DNA of 64,000 bases from Photobacterium gaetbulicola Gung47 (lineage in GTDB: Bacteria; Pseudomonadota; Gammaproteobacteria; Enterobacterales; Vibrionaceae): contig CP005973.1 of the NCBI GenBank assembly GCA_000940995.1, positions 1,178,001 to 1,242,000 of the forward strand, written 5' to 3'. A program made the position numbers and the translations under genes. Positions 41,068 to 50,494 of this stretch are shown here, in pieces (position 1 is the first letter of the stretch; every line of letters begins with the position of its first letter). The notes beneath the pieces were generated by a model, which saw only the letters and a program-made list of their open reading frames with translations, was not told the DNA's origin and did no database searches.

Positions 41068-42274
41068 TTTTTGCTCCTTTTGGTATCACAACAATCCCTT
41101 CGTCTGATACGTGGTACTTCTTCTTGTCTTCTTCCAGATTCTCACCAATCACTGTTCCCGGAGCAATCATCACATTCTTGTCAATAATCGCGCGACGGAT
41201 AGAACAGTTAGCACCGATCTTTACATCACCTAAGATCACTGACTCACTGATAGTGGTGTCATGATCTACATTGGTACGGAAACCCAGCACAGACCTGTGT
41301 ACTTTAGCACCACGGATATAACTACCAGCCGAAATCATACAGTTGTTGATATCGACTTTACAATCATCGCTATCTAGAACGGTCGCAGGTGGTAGCGGTG
41401 GGTAATAGGTGTGTAGTTGCCACTGACGGTTATAAAGCGAGAACGGCGCGTCTTCCGAAAGCAGATCCATGTGCGCCTGCCAGTAAGACTCGATCGTACC
41501 TACATCACGCCAGTAACCCGCTGTTTTCTCTCCAGGGATAATATTGGTTGTGAAGTCGTAGACAAAAACCGTCCCTTGTGGGAATAATTTCGGAATGATG
41601 TCCTTGCCGAAATCGTGACTTGAGTTTTCATCAATCGCATCTTCTTCCAGCTCCTTACACAAGGTTTCCCTTTCGAAGATGTAGTTACCCATCGATACCA
41701 GTGCATGCTCTGGGTCACCAGGAATTGACTTAGGGTTAGCGGGCTTTTCTTCAAAACCAACCATGCAACCATTTTCATCAACCTCGATAACACCGAAGGC
41801 ACTTGCTTCACTTACCGGCATGCGCAAGGCAGACACCGTTAGCTCGGCTTTTTTCTCTTGGTGAAAATCAAGCATTTGTTTCACATCCATTTTATAGATG
41901 TGGTCACTGCCAAAAATACAAACCTGATCAGGTTCTTCAAGTTCAATAAAACGCAGATTCTGGTAGATAGCATCTGCAGTGCCGTCATACCAGCGCTTAC
42001 CCATCCGCATTTGTGCCGGAATAGGATCAATGAAACGCCCCGTGATCCCAGAAACATTCCAGCCCTTCTTCATGTGCACGTACAGAGATTGAGATTTGAA
42101 CTGAGTCAGAACATAAATCTTCATCAGGTCAGCATTCAAAAAGTTGTTAAGTGCGAAGTCAATAAGGCGGTAACTGCCACCAAATGGCACCGCAGGTTTG
42201 GTTCTTGTATCTGTTAACGGACGCAGACGTGAACCTTCGCCACCTGCCAAAATCATTCCTAAAACACCAGCCAT
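41057..42274 (-). CDS. glgC: Glucose-1-phosphate adenylyltransferase
   Basis: It makes ADP-glucose, the committed step of glycogen synthesis. The start is ATG 42274 (405 residues) with a perfect AAGGAGG six bases before it; longer readings lack this. The pyrophosphorylase loop GGEGSRLRPLTDTRTKPAVP (11-30) and the allosteric/substrate region FGSDHIYKMD, GFEEKPANPKSIPGDP and the C-terminal left-handed beta-helix repeats are present. MalT-box-like sequences lie upstream, shared with the divergent GH13 gene. Confidence 0.96.
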   Translation of the reverse strand: MAGVLGMILAGGEGSRLRPLTDTRTKPAVPFGGSYRLIDFALNNFLNADLMKIYVLTQFKSQSLYVHMKKGWNVSGITGRFIDPIPAQMRMGKRWYDGTADAIYQNLRFIELEEPDQVCIFGSDHIYKMDVKQMLDFHQEKKAELTVSALRMPVSEASAFGVIEVDENGCMVGFEEKPANPKSIPGDPEHALVSMGNYIFERETLCKELEEDAIDENSSHDFGKDIIPKLFPQGTVFVYDFTTNIIPGEKTAGYWRDVGTIESYWQAHMDLLSEDAPFSLYNRQWQLHTYYPPLPPATVLDSDDCKVDINNCMISAGSYIRGAKVHRSVLGFRTNVDHDTTISESVILGDVKIGANCSIRRAIIDKNVMIAPGTVIGENLEEDKKKYHVSDEGIVVIPKGAKIGY

Positions 42275-42424
42275 GGTGTACCTCCTTGTTAGTAAGCAAT
42301 CATAGTCATATATAACATATTCCAATGGGGGATTAGAATAGCCTTTCAGTGCAATATGGTGAATAATTTCAAAAATATAGTAAAATTACATTTCGAACAC
42401 TGCTTTTTACTTCAACTACTACCA

Positions 42425-42560
42425 CCTCATCCTTAGTGGTAGAACTATCAATAAACCAAACAACAAAAAAACACCATTAAAATATTCTTTTATTTACAGT
42501 TCGCGCATTATTTAAACAGTTCATTAATAATTGTGAACTACTCCCCCTGCCCTCCTCCCC
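42425..42560 (-). promoter_or_regulatory. MalT boxes between glgC and the GH13 gene
   Basis: On the minus strand GGGGAGGAGG (42551-42560) is a 10 of 10 match to the E. coli MalT box. GGGGAGTAGT (42537-42546) matches 8 of 10 in the same orientation 14 bases away, and AAGGATGAGG (42425-42434) matches 8 of 10. A further GGGGATTAGA lies at 42327-42336 on the plus strand. They could control glgCA, the GH13 gene, or both. Confidence 0.65.
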
Positions 42561-42638
42561 TTTTTTTAATCAAACAGCTGAATACTTTTTCATCACACCA
42601 CGATAGACTGCGATCAGTTCACTGAAGGGACACTAACC

Positions 42639-44027
42639 ATGACAACCAGCGATACTACTATGACGAAAATCAAAGCGACCAATGTCATTCTTCACGCCTT
42701 TGACTGGCCGTATAATCGAGTCACGCAGTATGCTAAAGACATTGCGAAAGCTGGCTACAAAGCCGTCCTTGTCTCTCCTCCACTAAAATCATACAAACAT
42801 GAGGATGGCACGGAGTGGTGGCAACGCTACCAACCTCAAGACTACCGAGTAATAGACAACCAGCTGGGCAACACCGACGATTTCAGAAAAATGACAGCCA
42901 TACTGGATGCCCATGACGTGCATGTTTATGTCGATGTTGTCTTTAACCACATGGCCAACGAGTCAAAGATCAGGCACGATCTTAATTACCCCTCTAAGCA
43001 GGTATTGGATGAGTATCACCAGTCAGCAGCCAGGTACGAAACACTAAAATTATTCGGAGATATCACCAAACCTCTGTTTACTGAACGGGATTTTATCAAG
43101 GCGTTTCCCATCAAGAATTGGGCTGATCCTTGGGAGGTTCAGCATGGCAGGATCAGTGGCGGCAATGAAGATCCCGGCTTGCCGACACTAAAATGCAACC
43201 AAAATGTAATAAAGCAACAAAAATGTTATATTAACAGCTTAAAACAGTTAGGTATAAAAGGGTTCCGTATTGATGCAGCCAAGCATTTAACCCTTGAGCA
43301 TATTCAATTAGTCTGGGACAAACATATTAGCGCTGACGTCCATATTTTCGGTGAGATCATCACTGACGGTGGCGCGACAAAAGAAGAGTATGAGTTGTTC
43401 CTCGCCCCATATTTAAAAGGAACCAGCCTGGGGGCGTATGATTTCCCTCTTTTCCATGCAATGTACAACGTCTTTGAGAAAGGACAACCTCTTGCTGAGC
43501 TTGATAACCCCTACTCTGTCGGACAAGCGTTAGCCTATGATAGGGCCATTACCTTTGCTATCACCCATGACATTCCCAACAATGATGTCTTTTTGGATCA
43601 AGTGATGACCGAACACAATGAGCTGTTCGCGTACTGCTACATTTTGGGGCGTGACGGAGGGGTACCGCTAATTTACAGCGATTTGGACACCAGCAACATT
43701 ACCAATAGCAATGGCTCGCCGAGATGGAAAGATTGCTGGAATGAACCGGTTTTGACCAAAATGATTGCCTTCCATAACTTGATGCAGGGACAGCCCATGG
43801 CAGTCCTCTCCAAAGGAGAAGATCACCTAATATTTTGCCGGGCAGACGAAGGGGTTGTTGCTATCAACCGAGGAGCTGAACCATTGAACATTGTGCTTCC
43901 TGCCGGCCAATTTTCGGTACTGGTAGACACCGGTAGCAATATCGCGTCATGCAGCCAAACAGCTGGAAGTTACCGACTAGAGGCGAGTAGCTGCGCGATG
44001 TTGGTCAAATCAACCCTGCTTGAATAA
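42639..44027 (+). CDS. Cytoplasmic alpha-amylase family (GH13) enzyme
   Basis: The 462-residue protein has no signal peptide, so it acts on internal glucans. GH13 regions are VDVVFNHM (98-105), GFRIDAAKH with nucleophile D212, IFGEII with E239, and AITHDIP with transition-state D311. A C-terminal beta domain (from about 385, AVLSKGEDHLIF) matches bacterial alpha-amylases. It lies divergent to glgC with MalT boxes between, which suggests digestion of glycogen or maltodextrin to feed MalP/MalQ. The ribosome site is AAGGGA. Confidence 0.88.
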   Translation: MTTSDTTMTKIKATNVILHAFDWPYNRVTQYAKDIAKAGYKAVLVSPPLKSYKHEDGTEWWQRYQPQDYRVIDNQLGNTDDFRKMTAILDAHDVHVYVDVVFNHMANESKIRHDLNYPSKQVLDEYHQSAARYETLKLFGDITKPLFTERDFIKAFPIKNWADPWEVQHGRISGGNEDPGLPTLKCNQNVIKQQKCYINSLKQLGIKGFRIDAAKHLTLEHIQLVWDKHISADVHIFGEIITDGGATKEEYELFLAPYLKGTSLGAYDFPLFHAMYNVFEKGQPLAELDNPYSVGQALAYDRAITFAITHDIPNNDVFLDQVMTEHNELFAYCYILGRDGGVPLIYSDLDTSNITNSNGSPRWKDCWNEPVLTKMIAFHNLMQGQPMAVLSKGEDHLIFCRADEGVVAINRGAEPLNIVLPAGQFSVLVDTGSNIASCSQTAGSYRLEASSCAMLVKSTLLE

Positions 44028-44046
44028 TCCAGGGGGTTGAAACAAT

Positions 44047-44095
44047 AAAGCCGCGTATAATACCGTTGTTCAACAGCATGGTTAGCGCGGCTTTT
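44047..44095 (+). terminator. Terminator after the GH13 gene
   Basis: AAAGCCGCG (44047-44055) pairs with CGCGGCTTT (44086-44094), with additional pairing inside the 30-base loop region, followed by T. It lies 20 bases after the stop codon and faces the converging PepSY gene. Confidence 0.7.
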
Positions 44096-44121
44096 CATCG
44101 AAGAAAGTTTAGGCTTGCTCG

Positions 44122-44400
44122 TTAATCACGTTCTACAGCAAGAATCTTCCCGCTAAATAGATCCATCTCGATTTCGACTTTATGGCCATCGGCATTCCTG
44201 GCTTCTACTTCAATCTCATGTTCATCTCGCTCAACCTTGATCTTGCGAAAATCGTGATAACCATGACTTTGTAGCATTCGCATTGCCTTTGGCACCGTTA
44301 GCTCCGGTGATACTGCAGGCTCTACCGGATCAGCATAGACAGGCAGAGCAAAACTACTTACTGTGAGCACCGCCAACAGAGACTTGAACAACACTTTCAT
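44122..44400 (-). CDS. Small periplasmic PepSY-domain protein
   Basis: 92 residues: a signal peptide (KVLFKSLLAVLTVSSFALPVYA, cut near 23) and a PepSY-like unit with the helix TVPKAMRMLQSHGY, strand KIKVERDEHEIEVEA and closing DLFSGKILAVERD. PepSY domains bind or inhibit peptidases, or accompany metal-stress sensors. No neighbouring sensor kinase is present, so the partner is unknown. Confidence 0.75.
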   Translation of the reverse strand: MKVLFKSLLAVLTVSSFALPVYADPVEPAVSPELTVPKAMRMLQSHGYHDFRKIKVERDEHEIEVEARNADGHKVEIEMDLFSGKILAVERD

Positions 44401-44672
44401 ACATCCACCTGTAACTATGACTACTCAACGCATAATATCAAAACTAAACGCAATAGCTTGCTTACACGACAAGCAAGGTGTGAAACCCATCACGCATTTT
44501 TATTCTTTTACGCTGATTATGGTTCCAAAAATGCGTATATAGCGCTTCATTTTCGCGATTCTAACTAAAGTTCCCACTCGGCACGTCAATTCTCAGTAAA
44601 TTATCTCAATATCATGAATTACATCTAAGCTTGTCGATAACACCTTCATTTCTGTTTCCGTAGGGGGACACC

Positions 44673-46061
44673 ATGACATCACGATTCCGTAAAGAAATTG
44701 ACAGCATGGGGGAAGTGAAAGTCCCAACCAAGGCGTTGTATGGCGCTCAGACCCAGCGTGCAGTAGATAACTTTCCGGTAAGCGGAACTCCTATGCCCCA
44801 CCTGTTCATTCTGGCACTGGCTTTCATTAAACAAGCGGCAGCGAGGAGCAACCTAGAGTTGGAGTTACTCGATTTCGACAAAGCCCACGCCATCATTGAT
44901 GGCTGCCAGGAAATCATAGACGGCCAACATCTCGAACACTTTCCGGTCGATATATTTCAAACGGGCTCAGGGACAAGCTCAAACATGAATGCCAATGAGG
45001 TCATTGCCACTTTGGCTACCCAAAAGCTCAACAAGCCAGTGAGTGCCAATGATGACGTCAATATGGGGCAAAGCAGTAACGATGTGATCCCCACCGCGAT
45101 ACAAGTCAGTGCTGCTCTCGCCTGCCATAAACAGTTACTTCCAGCCTTTGAGCACATTATCGAAACCCTCGAGCAAAAAATTCATGCTGTTGGTCATATC
45201 ACCAAAACAGGCAGAACCCACCTGATGGATGCCATGCCAGTCACCCTTGGGCAAGAAATGGAAGGCTGGCAAACCCAGTTGAGCAAGGCTTGCCAGGGGA
45301 TCGTAATGGTACTGGATAATGTTGTTGCATTGGGTCAGGGAGGGACGGCTGTCGGTACAGGAATCAACTCAGCTCCCGCATTTCCGGCTATTTTTGTCAA
45401 TAACCTATCTGTGTCAACCGAAGTGGATTTTTCGGTCAGTGACAATTTCTTCTATAACATCAGTAGCCAGGATGCGATTGTCAGCCTATCAGGGCAACTC
45501 AAAACCGCAGCCGTTGCATTGATGAAAATCAGTAATGATTTGAGGTGGATGAATTCTGGTCCACTAGCCGGGCTGAGTGAGATTGAGCTTGAGTCGCTCC
45601 AACCCGGATCTTCAATTATGCCGGGAAAAGTAAATCCGGTTATCCCGGAATCTTCCGCGATGGTGGCTGCACAAGTGATTGGCAACGACACAACCATCTC
45701 AATTGCAGGTCAGTCGGGTAATTTCCAGCTCAACGTCATGCTCCCCGTCATTGCCTACAATATCTTGCAAAGTATCGAGTTGCTCGCCCGTTCATTAGAG
45801 CTTCTTGCCGACAAAGCTATTAATTCGTTCCAAGTGAATCAGGAATCACTGAATAACACCCTTGCCAGAAACCCTATTTTGGTCACAGCACTCAACCCGA
45901 TTATTGGATACCTGAAAGCCGCCGAAATAGCCAAAAAAGCTTACAAAGAGAAACGCGATATCATCGATGTTGCAGAGGAAGAAACCGATCTCAGCCGAGC
46001 CGAACTGGAGAAACTGCTGGATCCCCGCCATTTAACCCAAGGCGGTGTAGCCGATAAGTGA
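44673..46061 (+). CDS. fumC: Class II fumarate hydratase
   Basis: The 462-residue iron-free fumarase interconverts fumarate and malate in the TCA cycle. QTGSGTSSNMNANEV (near 96-110), TGRTHLMDAMP with H183, and the catalytic loop GSSIMPGKVNP (312-322) are intact; S313/S314 lie where the catalytic serine of the superfamily is. Aspartase would read GSSIMPAKVNP and differ elsewhere, so fumarase is preferred. The ATG at 44673 follows AGGGGG. A possible small ORF overlaps its stop. Confidence 0.93.
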   Translation: MTSRFRKEIDSMGEVKVPTKALYGAQTQRAVDNFPVSGTPMPHLFILALAFIKQAAARSNLELELLDFDKAHAIIDGCQEIIDGQHLEHFPVDIFQTGSGTSSNMNANEVIATLATQKLNKPVSANDDVNMGQSSNDVIPTAIQVSAALACHKQLLPAFEHIIETLEQKIHAVGHITKTGRTHLMDAMPVTLGQEMEGWQTQLSKACQGIVMVLDNVVALGQGGTAVGTGINSAPAFPAIFVNNLSVSTEVDFSVSDNFFYNISSQDAIVSLSGQLKTAAVALMKISNDLRWMNSGPLAGLSEIELESLQPGSSIMPGKVNPVIPESSAMVAAQVIGNDTTISIAGQSGNFQLNVMLPVIAYNILQSIELLARSLELLADKAINSFQVNQESLNNTLARNPILVTALNPIIGYLKAAEIAKKAYKEKRDIIDVAEEETDLSRAELEKLLDPRHLTQGGVADK

Positions 46062-46183
46062 AACAACAATTGATAACTGGAGCGCAGGGGTGGAAACAGG
46101 CGTGTCTTGACTATCAACCCCATTGCGACGCTTACTGGTGCGACTTTACACATGCCGTTATTGAAAATCCTCACCAAAGATGA
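46058..46183 (+). CDS. Possible 41-aa protein overlapping the fumC stop
   Basis: GTG 46058 overlaps the fumC stop as GTGA, and AAGGCGG stands about 12 bases upstream. The product MKQQLITGAQGWKQACLDYQ continues to ENPHQR and includes three cysteines and two histidines. It could be a coupled small protein, or the remaining start of a longer gene lost in this strain. Nothing else supports it, so confidence is low. Confidence 0.3.
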   Translation: MKQQLITGAQGWKQACLDYQPHCDAYWCDFTHAVIENPHQR

Positions 46184-46277
46184 TCTCACTTCGTTGAACA
46201 GGTAGAATTGCCGCCCTTAATCCCTATCGCCTCTCACTGAAGCGGTAGGACCGGATAACTTCACCATAGATCAGCTT

Positions 46278-47957
46278 ATGCACGCACCGGAACACTGTTT
46301 TACGCCTTTTACATCTTCTATCGAGCACTATTCACTGCCCGAGCGTTTTACATACCCGTTCTACTACGAACCACACCCGCTATGCCTCGTTGCCGCCAAA
46401 CAACTCCAACTGCACCTTGAGACGCAAAGCGACTGGGAGCATAACTTTGGCCTGGATGGTGATACAAACAATGCTATCGGGAAAATGTTCGGCGTTTTGC
46501 TGGTTAAGAACCAGCAGGGCGACATTGGCTTTCTTTCTGCTTTCTCGGGGAAAATGGCCGACCAAAACTTGTTGCCGCATTTTGTCCCACCTGTCTTCGA
46601 TATGCTCGCAGAAGGCAGCTTTTTCCTCAGCGGCCAAGCCGAAATCACCGAGCTTACCCAGCAGATCCGGAGCCTAGAAGCCAACCCCGAGTTAGCCAAT
46701 GCCAAACAGGCATTGATGCAGGCTCAAGCCGCGGCCGATGAAGCGCTGGCGACACATCGCCGTAACATGATTGAGGCGAGAAAAGTACGTAAAGCTAAAC
46801 GTGCTGATAGTGCCGAACTTACTCCTGAAGTACGCAATAAGCTGAAAAAACAGCTCAGCCAAGAAAGTGTGATTGAAAAACTCCAACTGCGCGATCTCAA
46901 GCTCTACTGGGAGGCTGAAATTGCCAATAAGCAGCAGCAACTCGATCAATTGCAGAATGTCATTGACCCACTGATTGAAGAGCGCCGTAATCTGTCTTCA
47001 TCTTTACAACAGTGGTTGTTTGAACAATACCGTTTTCTCAATATCCATGGTAGAGAGAAATGCCTTGGCGAACTCTTCACCGGCACTGCGCAAGGTGTCC
47101 CGCCCGCAGGCGCCGGTGAGTGTGCAGCCCCAAAACTGCTACATTACGCGTTCAAACACAACATGACACCATTGGCGATGGCTGAGTTTTGGTGGGGGTG
47201 TTCGCCGAAATCTGAAATACGTCGCCACAAGCATTACTACCCTGCATGTCAGGGTAAATGCCAGCCGATCCTTACCCATATGCTCGAAGGTATGGCTCTT
47301 GACGACAACCCGTTGCTAACTAACCCAGCGGAAGGGAAAAGCGTTGAGATTATCTATCAAGATGATGATATGGCAGTGGTCAACAAGCCTGCTGAGTTTT
47401 TGTCTGTACCAGGGAAAACCATTGAAGACTCGGTGTACTTGCGGATGAAGCATCAATTTCCTGATGCCACGGGGCCATTAATTGTCCATCGCTTGGATAT
47501 GTCGACATCGGGTTTGATGGTCATTGCGATATCCAAACGGGCCAACAAGAGCCTGCAGAAGCAATTTATCCAGCGCACGGTCAAGAAACGCTACACCGCT
47601 TTGATTGATGGAGTGTTGGAGAACGATACCGGTTACATCAACTTACCGATGCGGGGCGATCTTGATGACCGACCACGCCAGCTGATCTGCCACGAGTACG
47701 GAAAACCTGCCGAAACCAAGTGGGAAGTGATCAGCCGCACCGACAAGCACACCAAGTTGCATCTGTACCCGAAAACCGGCCGAACTCATCAGCTACGAGT
47801 TCATTGCGCCCACTCTTTGGGGCTAAACATGCCAATCATTGGTGACGACCTGTATGGCGTCAAAGCCAACCGCCTGCACCTGCATGCAGAGCGATTGGAG
47901 CTCAGCCACCCGATTACCGGTGAGCCGATGACATTCCAAGTCGAGGCTGAGTTTTAA
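46278..47957 (+). CDS. RluA-family pseudouridine synthase with long N-terminal region
   Basis: The C-terminal part (from about residue 350) is an RluA-type synthase with VHRLDMSTSGL and catalytic D407, KKRYTALIDG, and TGRTHQLRVH. The first 340 residues are unusual: a region around QGDIGFLSAFSGKMADQNL, a coiled coil (about 120-240) and a cysteine-containing piece (GTAQGVPPAGAGECAAPKLL, then CQGKCQPIL). Long forms of this kind occur across Vibrionaceae. Target RNA is unknown. ATG 46278 lacks a clear ribosome site. Confidence 0.85.
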   Translation: MHAPEHCFTPFTSSIEHYSLPERFTYPFYYEPHPLCLVAAKQLQLHLETQSDWEHNFGLDGDTNNAIGKMFGVLLVKNQQGDIGFLSAFSGKMADQNLLPHFVPPVFDMLAEGSFFLSGQAEITELTQQIRSLEANPELANAKQALMQAQAAADEALATHRRNMIEARKVRKAKRADSAELTPEVRNKLKKQLSQESVIEKLQLRDLKLYWEAEIANKQQQLDQLQNVIDPLIEERRNLSSSLQQWLFEQYRFLNIHGREKCLGELFTGTAQGVPPAGAGECAAPKLLHYAFKHNMTPLAMAEFWWGCSPKSEIRRHKHYYPACQGKCQPILTHMLEGMALDDNPLLTNPAEGKSVEIIYQDDDMAVVNKPAEFLSVPGKTIEDSVYLRMKHQFPDATGPLIVHRLDMSTSGLMVIAISKRANKSLQKQFIQRTVKKRYTALIDGVLENDTGYINLPMRGDLDDRPRQLICHEYGKPAETKWEVISRTDKHTKLHLYPKTGRTHQLRVHCAHSLGLNMPIIGDDLYGVKANRLHLHAERLELSHPITGEPMTFQVEAEF

Positions 47958-48017
47958 CTCTCATACCATGTTAGAGCAGTCATTCACGGCTCTATCATCA
48001 AAGCATTTTCCATAAAA

Positions 48018-48048
48018 AAGCCCCGGCACCTTAACGGTACCGGGGCTT
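48018..48048. terminator. Bidirectional terminator
   Basis: AAGCCCCGG (48018-48026) pairs with CCGGGGCTT (48040-48048), with an inner ACC/GGT pairing. It is preceded by A residues and lies between the converging pseudouridine synthase and YgjV-like genes. Confidence 0.8.
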
Positions 48049-48063
48049 ATTCAATACATACTC

Positions 48064-48609
48064 TTAAGACTGGGCGGCAACGGCTTGCGAGCTGTCGTCT
48101 TGATTTTTGGATAGCTTATAAGACATGATGCCAATCACCAACGCCTTAATGATCATCATCTGAGGGTTGCCATAGTAACCAACCATACCGACAAAGCCAG
48201 ACATCAGCATAAGTACGCGGTATTTACGCAAGCTAGTCATATAGATAGCTGTCAGGATAATACCCAAGTCCAAAAACTGAAACCCTACTGCCAGCGTTGG
48301 TTCACTAATAAATGAAGACACCGCAACATAGAGGATATAACCAATACCTGCAGCCATTACACTACCTAGAGCAATCAGCAATGTCTTGGATACGCTCATG
48401 AAATCTTTTGCGTAGCGGTAAGTGTTAATACTCGCTACTGCAAGGTTAAGGATTACCTTTGGATACCAGCCCATCAACAAAGCCCAAACCGTATCGTTCG
48501 CAGCAGAACCAAACGCAGCAAAGCGTGTTGCTTTCATACTATTAAAAATAGTCAGTGAGATGTAAAAAGCGACACTGGTCCAGCCCAGCACTTCGACGAT
48601 AAAGTCCAT
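48064..48609 (-). CDS. YgjV-like inner membrane protein
   Basis: The 181-residue protein has about six hydrophobic spans. The start VEVLGWTSVAFYISLTI and the segment MGWYPKVILNLAVASINTYRY follow the pattern of the Imp-YgjV family (G-Y/W-P-x-x-I-L-N). The C-terminus SKNQDDSSQAVAAQS is hydrophilic. Function unknown in any organism. Single-gene unit. Confidence 0.65.
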   Translation of the reverse strand: MDFIVEVLGWTSVAFYISLTIFNSMKATRFAAFGSAANDTVWALLMGWYPKVILNLAVASINTYRYAKDFMSVSKTLLIALGSVMAAGIGYILYVAVSSFISEPTLAVGFQFLDLGIILTAIYMTSLRKYRVLMLMSGFVGMVGYYGNPQMMIIKALVIGIMSYKLSKNQDDSSQAVAAQS

Positions 48610-48837
48610 TCAAGTATCTCCAAAAAGGTAAAATTCGGCGTAGATACTAATGGCGAAAACCTGACGAAACAAGCGTTTTCGATAACTGAAACAGAATTAA
48701 ACACTAAAAGAAAACGGAAAACCAGCCATTAACATAGACTTAAAAACCACATACAATACATAATAACGTTGATTTACAAAACATTTCCCCAGCCCGCCAA
48801 ATAACGACCAATGTATTTGCCCAGGCAATAAAAAGAG

Positions 48838-48846
48838 TTATCCACA
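48838..48846 (+). other. Perfect DnaA box
   Basis: TTATCCACA matches the high-affinity DnaA box exactly. It stands alone in the intergenic space between the YgjV-like and macrodomain genes. No further boxes or AT-rich unwinding element are near, so this is not a replication origin; it may be chance or a regulatory site. Confidence 0.4.
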
Positions 48847-48903
48847 TTTTCTGGGGATAGTTTGTGGCTAATCCTGTTTATAGCTCACTATATCAAAGCA
48901 ATC

Positions 48904-49416
48904 TCACATACTTCGATTTAATTCTCGCAACCATACATTCGCAACTTCTTCACTGAATAAATAAAAAATCTTATCTAAGCATTTGAATTCTCCTTCCAAA
49001 CACACGTTAACTGCAATTTTAGCCGCTTCATCCAGAGGATAACCGTAAACACCGCATGATATTGCGGGTAGCGCTATACTCTTACATCCATTACCCAGTG
49101 CTAGCCGCAAAGCATTACGGTACGAGGAAGCCAGCACCTCTGCTGGAACTGCGGATTGTGAATAAATTGGCCCCGCGGTGTGTATCACGAATTTTGCTGG
49201 TAGTTTTCCAGCAGTGGTGATCCTCGCCTCTCCGAATGGGCAGCGCACCCCGTTGATAACGGGAACCTTGCGGCACGCTTCCAACAACTGCGGGCCCGCT
49301 GCACGATGAATAGCTCCGTCGACCCCGCCGCCCCCTAACATGGTTGGATTGGCGGCATTGACTATCGCATCTACGGCAGCCGATGTGATATCACCTTGAA
49401 TGATCTTGATAGACAT
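48904..49416 (-). CDS. ymdB: Macrodomain O-acetyl-ADP-ribose deacetylase
   Basis: The start is ATG 49416 (170 residues), after GAGGTGGGGG. The MacroD-type signature is complete: GDITSAAVDAIVNAANPTML, GGGGVDGAIHRAAG (catalytic D33 region), LPAKFVIHTAGP and IALPAISCGVYGYP. It hydrolyses O-acetyl-ADP-ribose or removes ADP-ribose from proteins; E. coli YmdB also modulates RNase III. Short spacing to the divergent patatin gene. Confidence 0.92.
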   Translation of the reverse strand: MSIKIIQGDITSAAVDAIVNAANPTMLGGGGVDGAIHRAAGPQLLEACRKVPVINGVRCPFGEARITTAGKLPAKFVIHTAGPIYSQSAVPAEVLASSYRNALRLALGNGCKSIALPAISCGVYGYPLDEAAKIAVNVCLEGEFKCLDKIFYLFSEEVANVWLRELNRSM

Positions 49417-49533
49417 CTGCCCCCACCTCGCTGGCATGTTAGAAAATACTGATTACAGCAATAAATAAAACCAAATATCGTTTCTGGACCGCTCAGCGTA
49501 ACCTTAGCGCATAATTGAGATAATGAGGTTTGT

Positions 49534-50415
49534 ATGGTGTTTGAAAACAGCCGCGCATTAATAGTAGAAGGCGGTGCAATGCGTGGAATTTTTGCCAGTG
49601 GTGTACTCGATGCCTTTATGACCACCGACTTTCGCCCTTATGATTTTGCAATGGGCGTTTCAGCCGGGGCTTCCAACCTGCTAGGCTACCTTTCTCATCA
49701 ACCCAAACGCAGCTATAACGTGATCACAGAGTTGGCGACAAGCAACAGGTTCTTTAACCCCAGGCGTTTTTTAAAAGGTGGGGATTTAGTCGATGTAAAC
49801 TGGCTATGGAAAGAATCTAATCGTCGCTACCCTATTGATAAACGAACCTTGTTCAGCTCTATTCCCATCTGGGCAACCGTCACCAATGTCTCCAATGGCC
49901 ATGCCGACTATTATCGCATTACCGAGTCCAACATAAAGGATGCGATGGTTGCATCAGCAGCACTACCGATTGCAGTTAAAACCCCACCCTGTTTTTCTGG
50001 GGGGTGTTACACCGACGGAGGGGTTGCCGATTCAATCCCCGTGAAAGAGGCCTACCGTCGCGGAGCAAGAGATATTACGGTAATTCTTTCACACCCTTTG
50101 AGTTATCACATGAACCCAACCAAGCACCCTTGGTTGATGAGAAAATTATTGTCACGCTATCCCGGGGTTACCGAGGCGATGCTGCACCGTGCTGAGAACT
50201 ATAATGCCTCACTGGAATTTATCCGCAATCCGCCGGCTGACTCGGTAGTAAAAGTCATTGCCCCCCCAGAGAATTTTCCGGTCAAACGCCTGACGATGAA
50301 GCCAGAAACAATAGAAGAGGGGTACTTGATGGGCGTTGAAGCTGGGCATTCACATATAGCCAATCTTATGGGCCGGCACGGCCTTACCGAAGAGAACTGT
50401 CACTTTTGCATCTGA
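49534..50415 (+). CDS. Patatin-like phospholipase (YjjU type)
   Basis: A 293-residue serine hydrolase of the patatin family. The oxyanion loop is EGGAMRGIFASG (12-23), the nucleophile S43 is in GVSAGASN and the dyad aspartate D161 in YTDGGVADS. The length and motif spelling resemble E. coli YjjU. No signal peptide, so it acts on lipids in the cytoplasm or at the inner membrane. GAGGT lies 6 bases before ATG. It is followed by two hairpins. Confidence 0.88.
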   Translation: MVFENSRALIVEGGAMRGIFASGVLDAFMTTDFRPYDFAMGVSAGASNLLGYLSHQPKRSYNVITELATSNRFFNPRRFLKGGDLVDVNWLWKESNRRYPIDKRTLFSSIPIWATVTNVSNGHADYYRITESNIKDAMVASAALPIAVKTPPCFSGGCYTDGGVADSIPVKEAYRRGARDITVILSHPLSYHMNPTKHPWLMRKLLSRYPGVTEAMLHRAENYNASLEFIRNPPADSVVKVIAPPENFPVKRLTMKPETIEEGYLMGVEAGHSHIANLMGRHGLTEENCHFCI

Positions 50416-50417
50416 CG

Positions 50418-50470
50418 ATGGCCAAGGTCACTTGGCCATTAACGAAAAAGGCTGCCAATGCAGCCTTTTT
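50418..50470. terminator. Double hairpin terminator
   Basis: A first hairpin pairs ATGGCCAAG (50418-50426) with CTTGGCCAT (50431-50439). A second pairs AAAAAGGCTGC (50445-50455) with GCAGCCTTTTT (50460-50470) and has T and A runs, working both ways. It separates the patatin and deaminase genes. Confidence 0.85.
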
Positions 50471-50494
50471 TCTTGCCAAGTGATGTCACTGAAC

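Noticed and set aside
48838..48846. DnaA box as part of a replication origin
   Set aside because: Only one perfect box, no AT-rich unwinding element, no iterons and no replication genes nearby.
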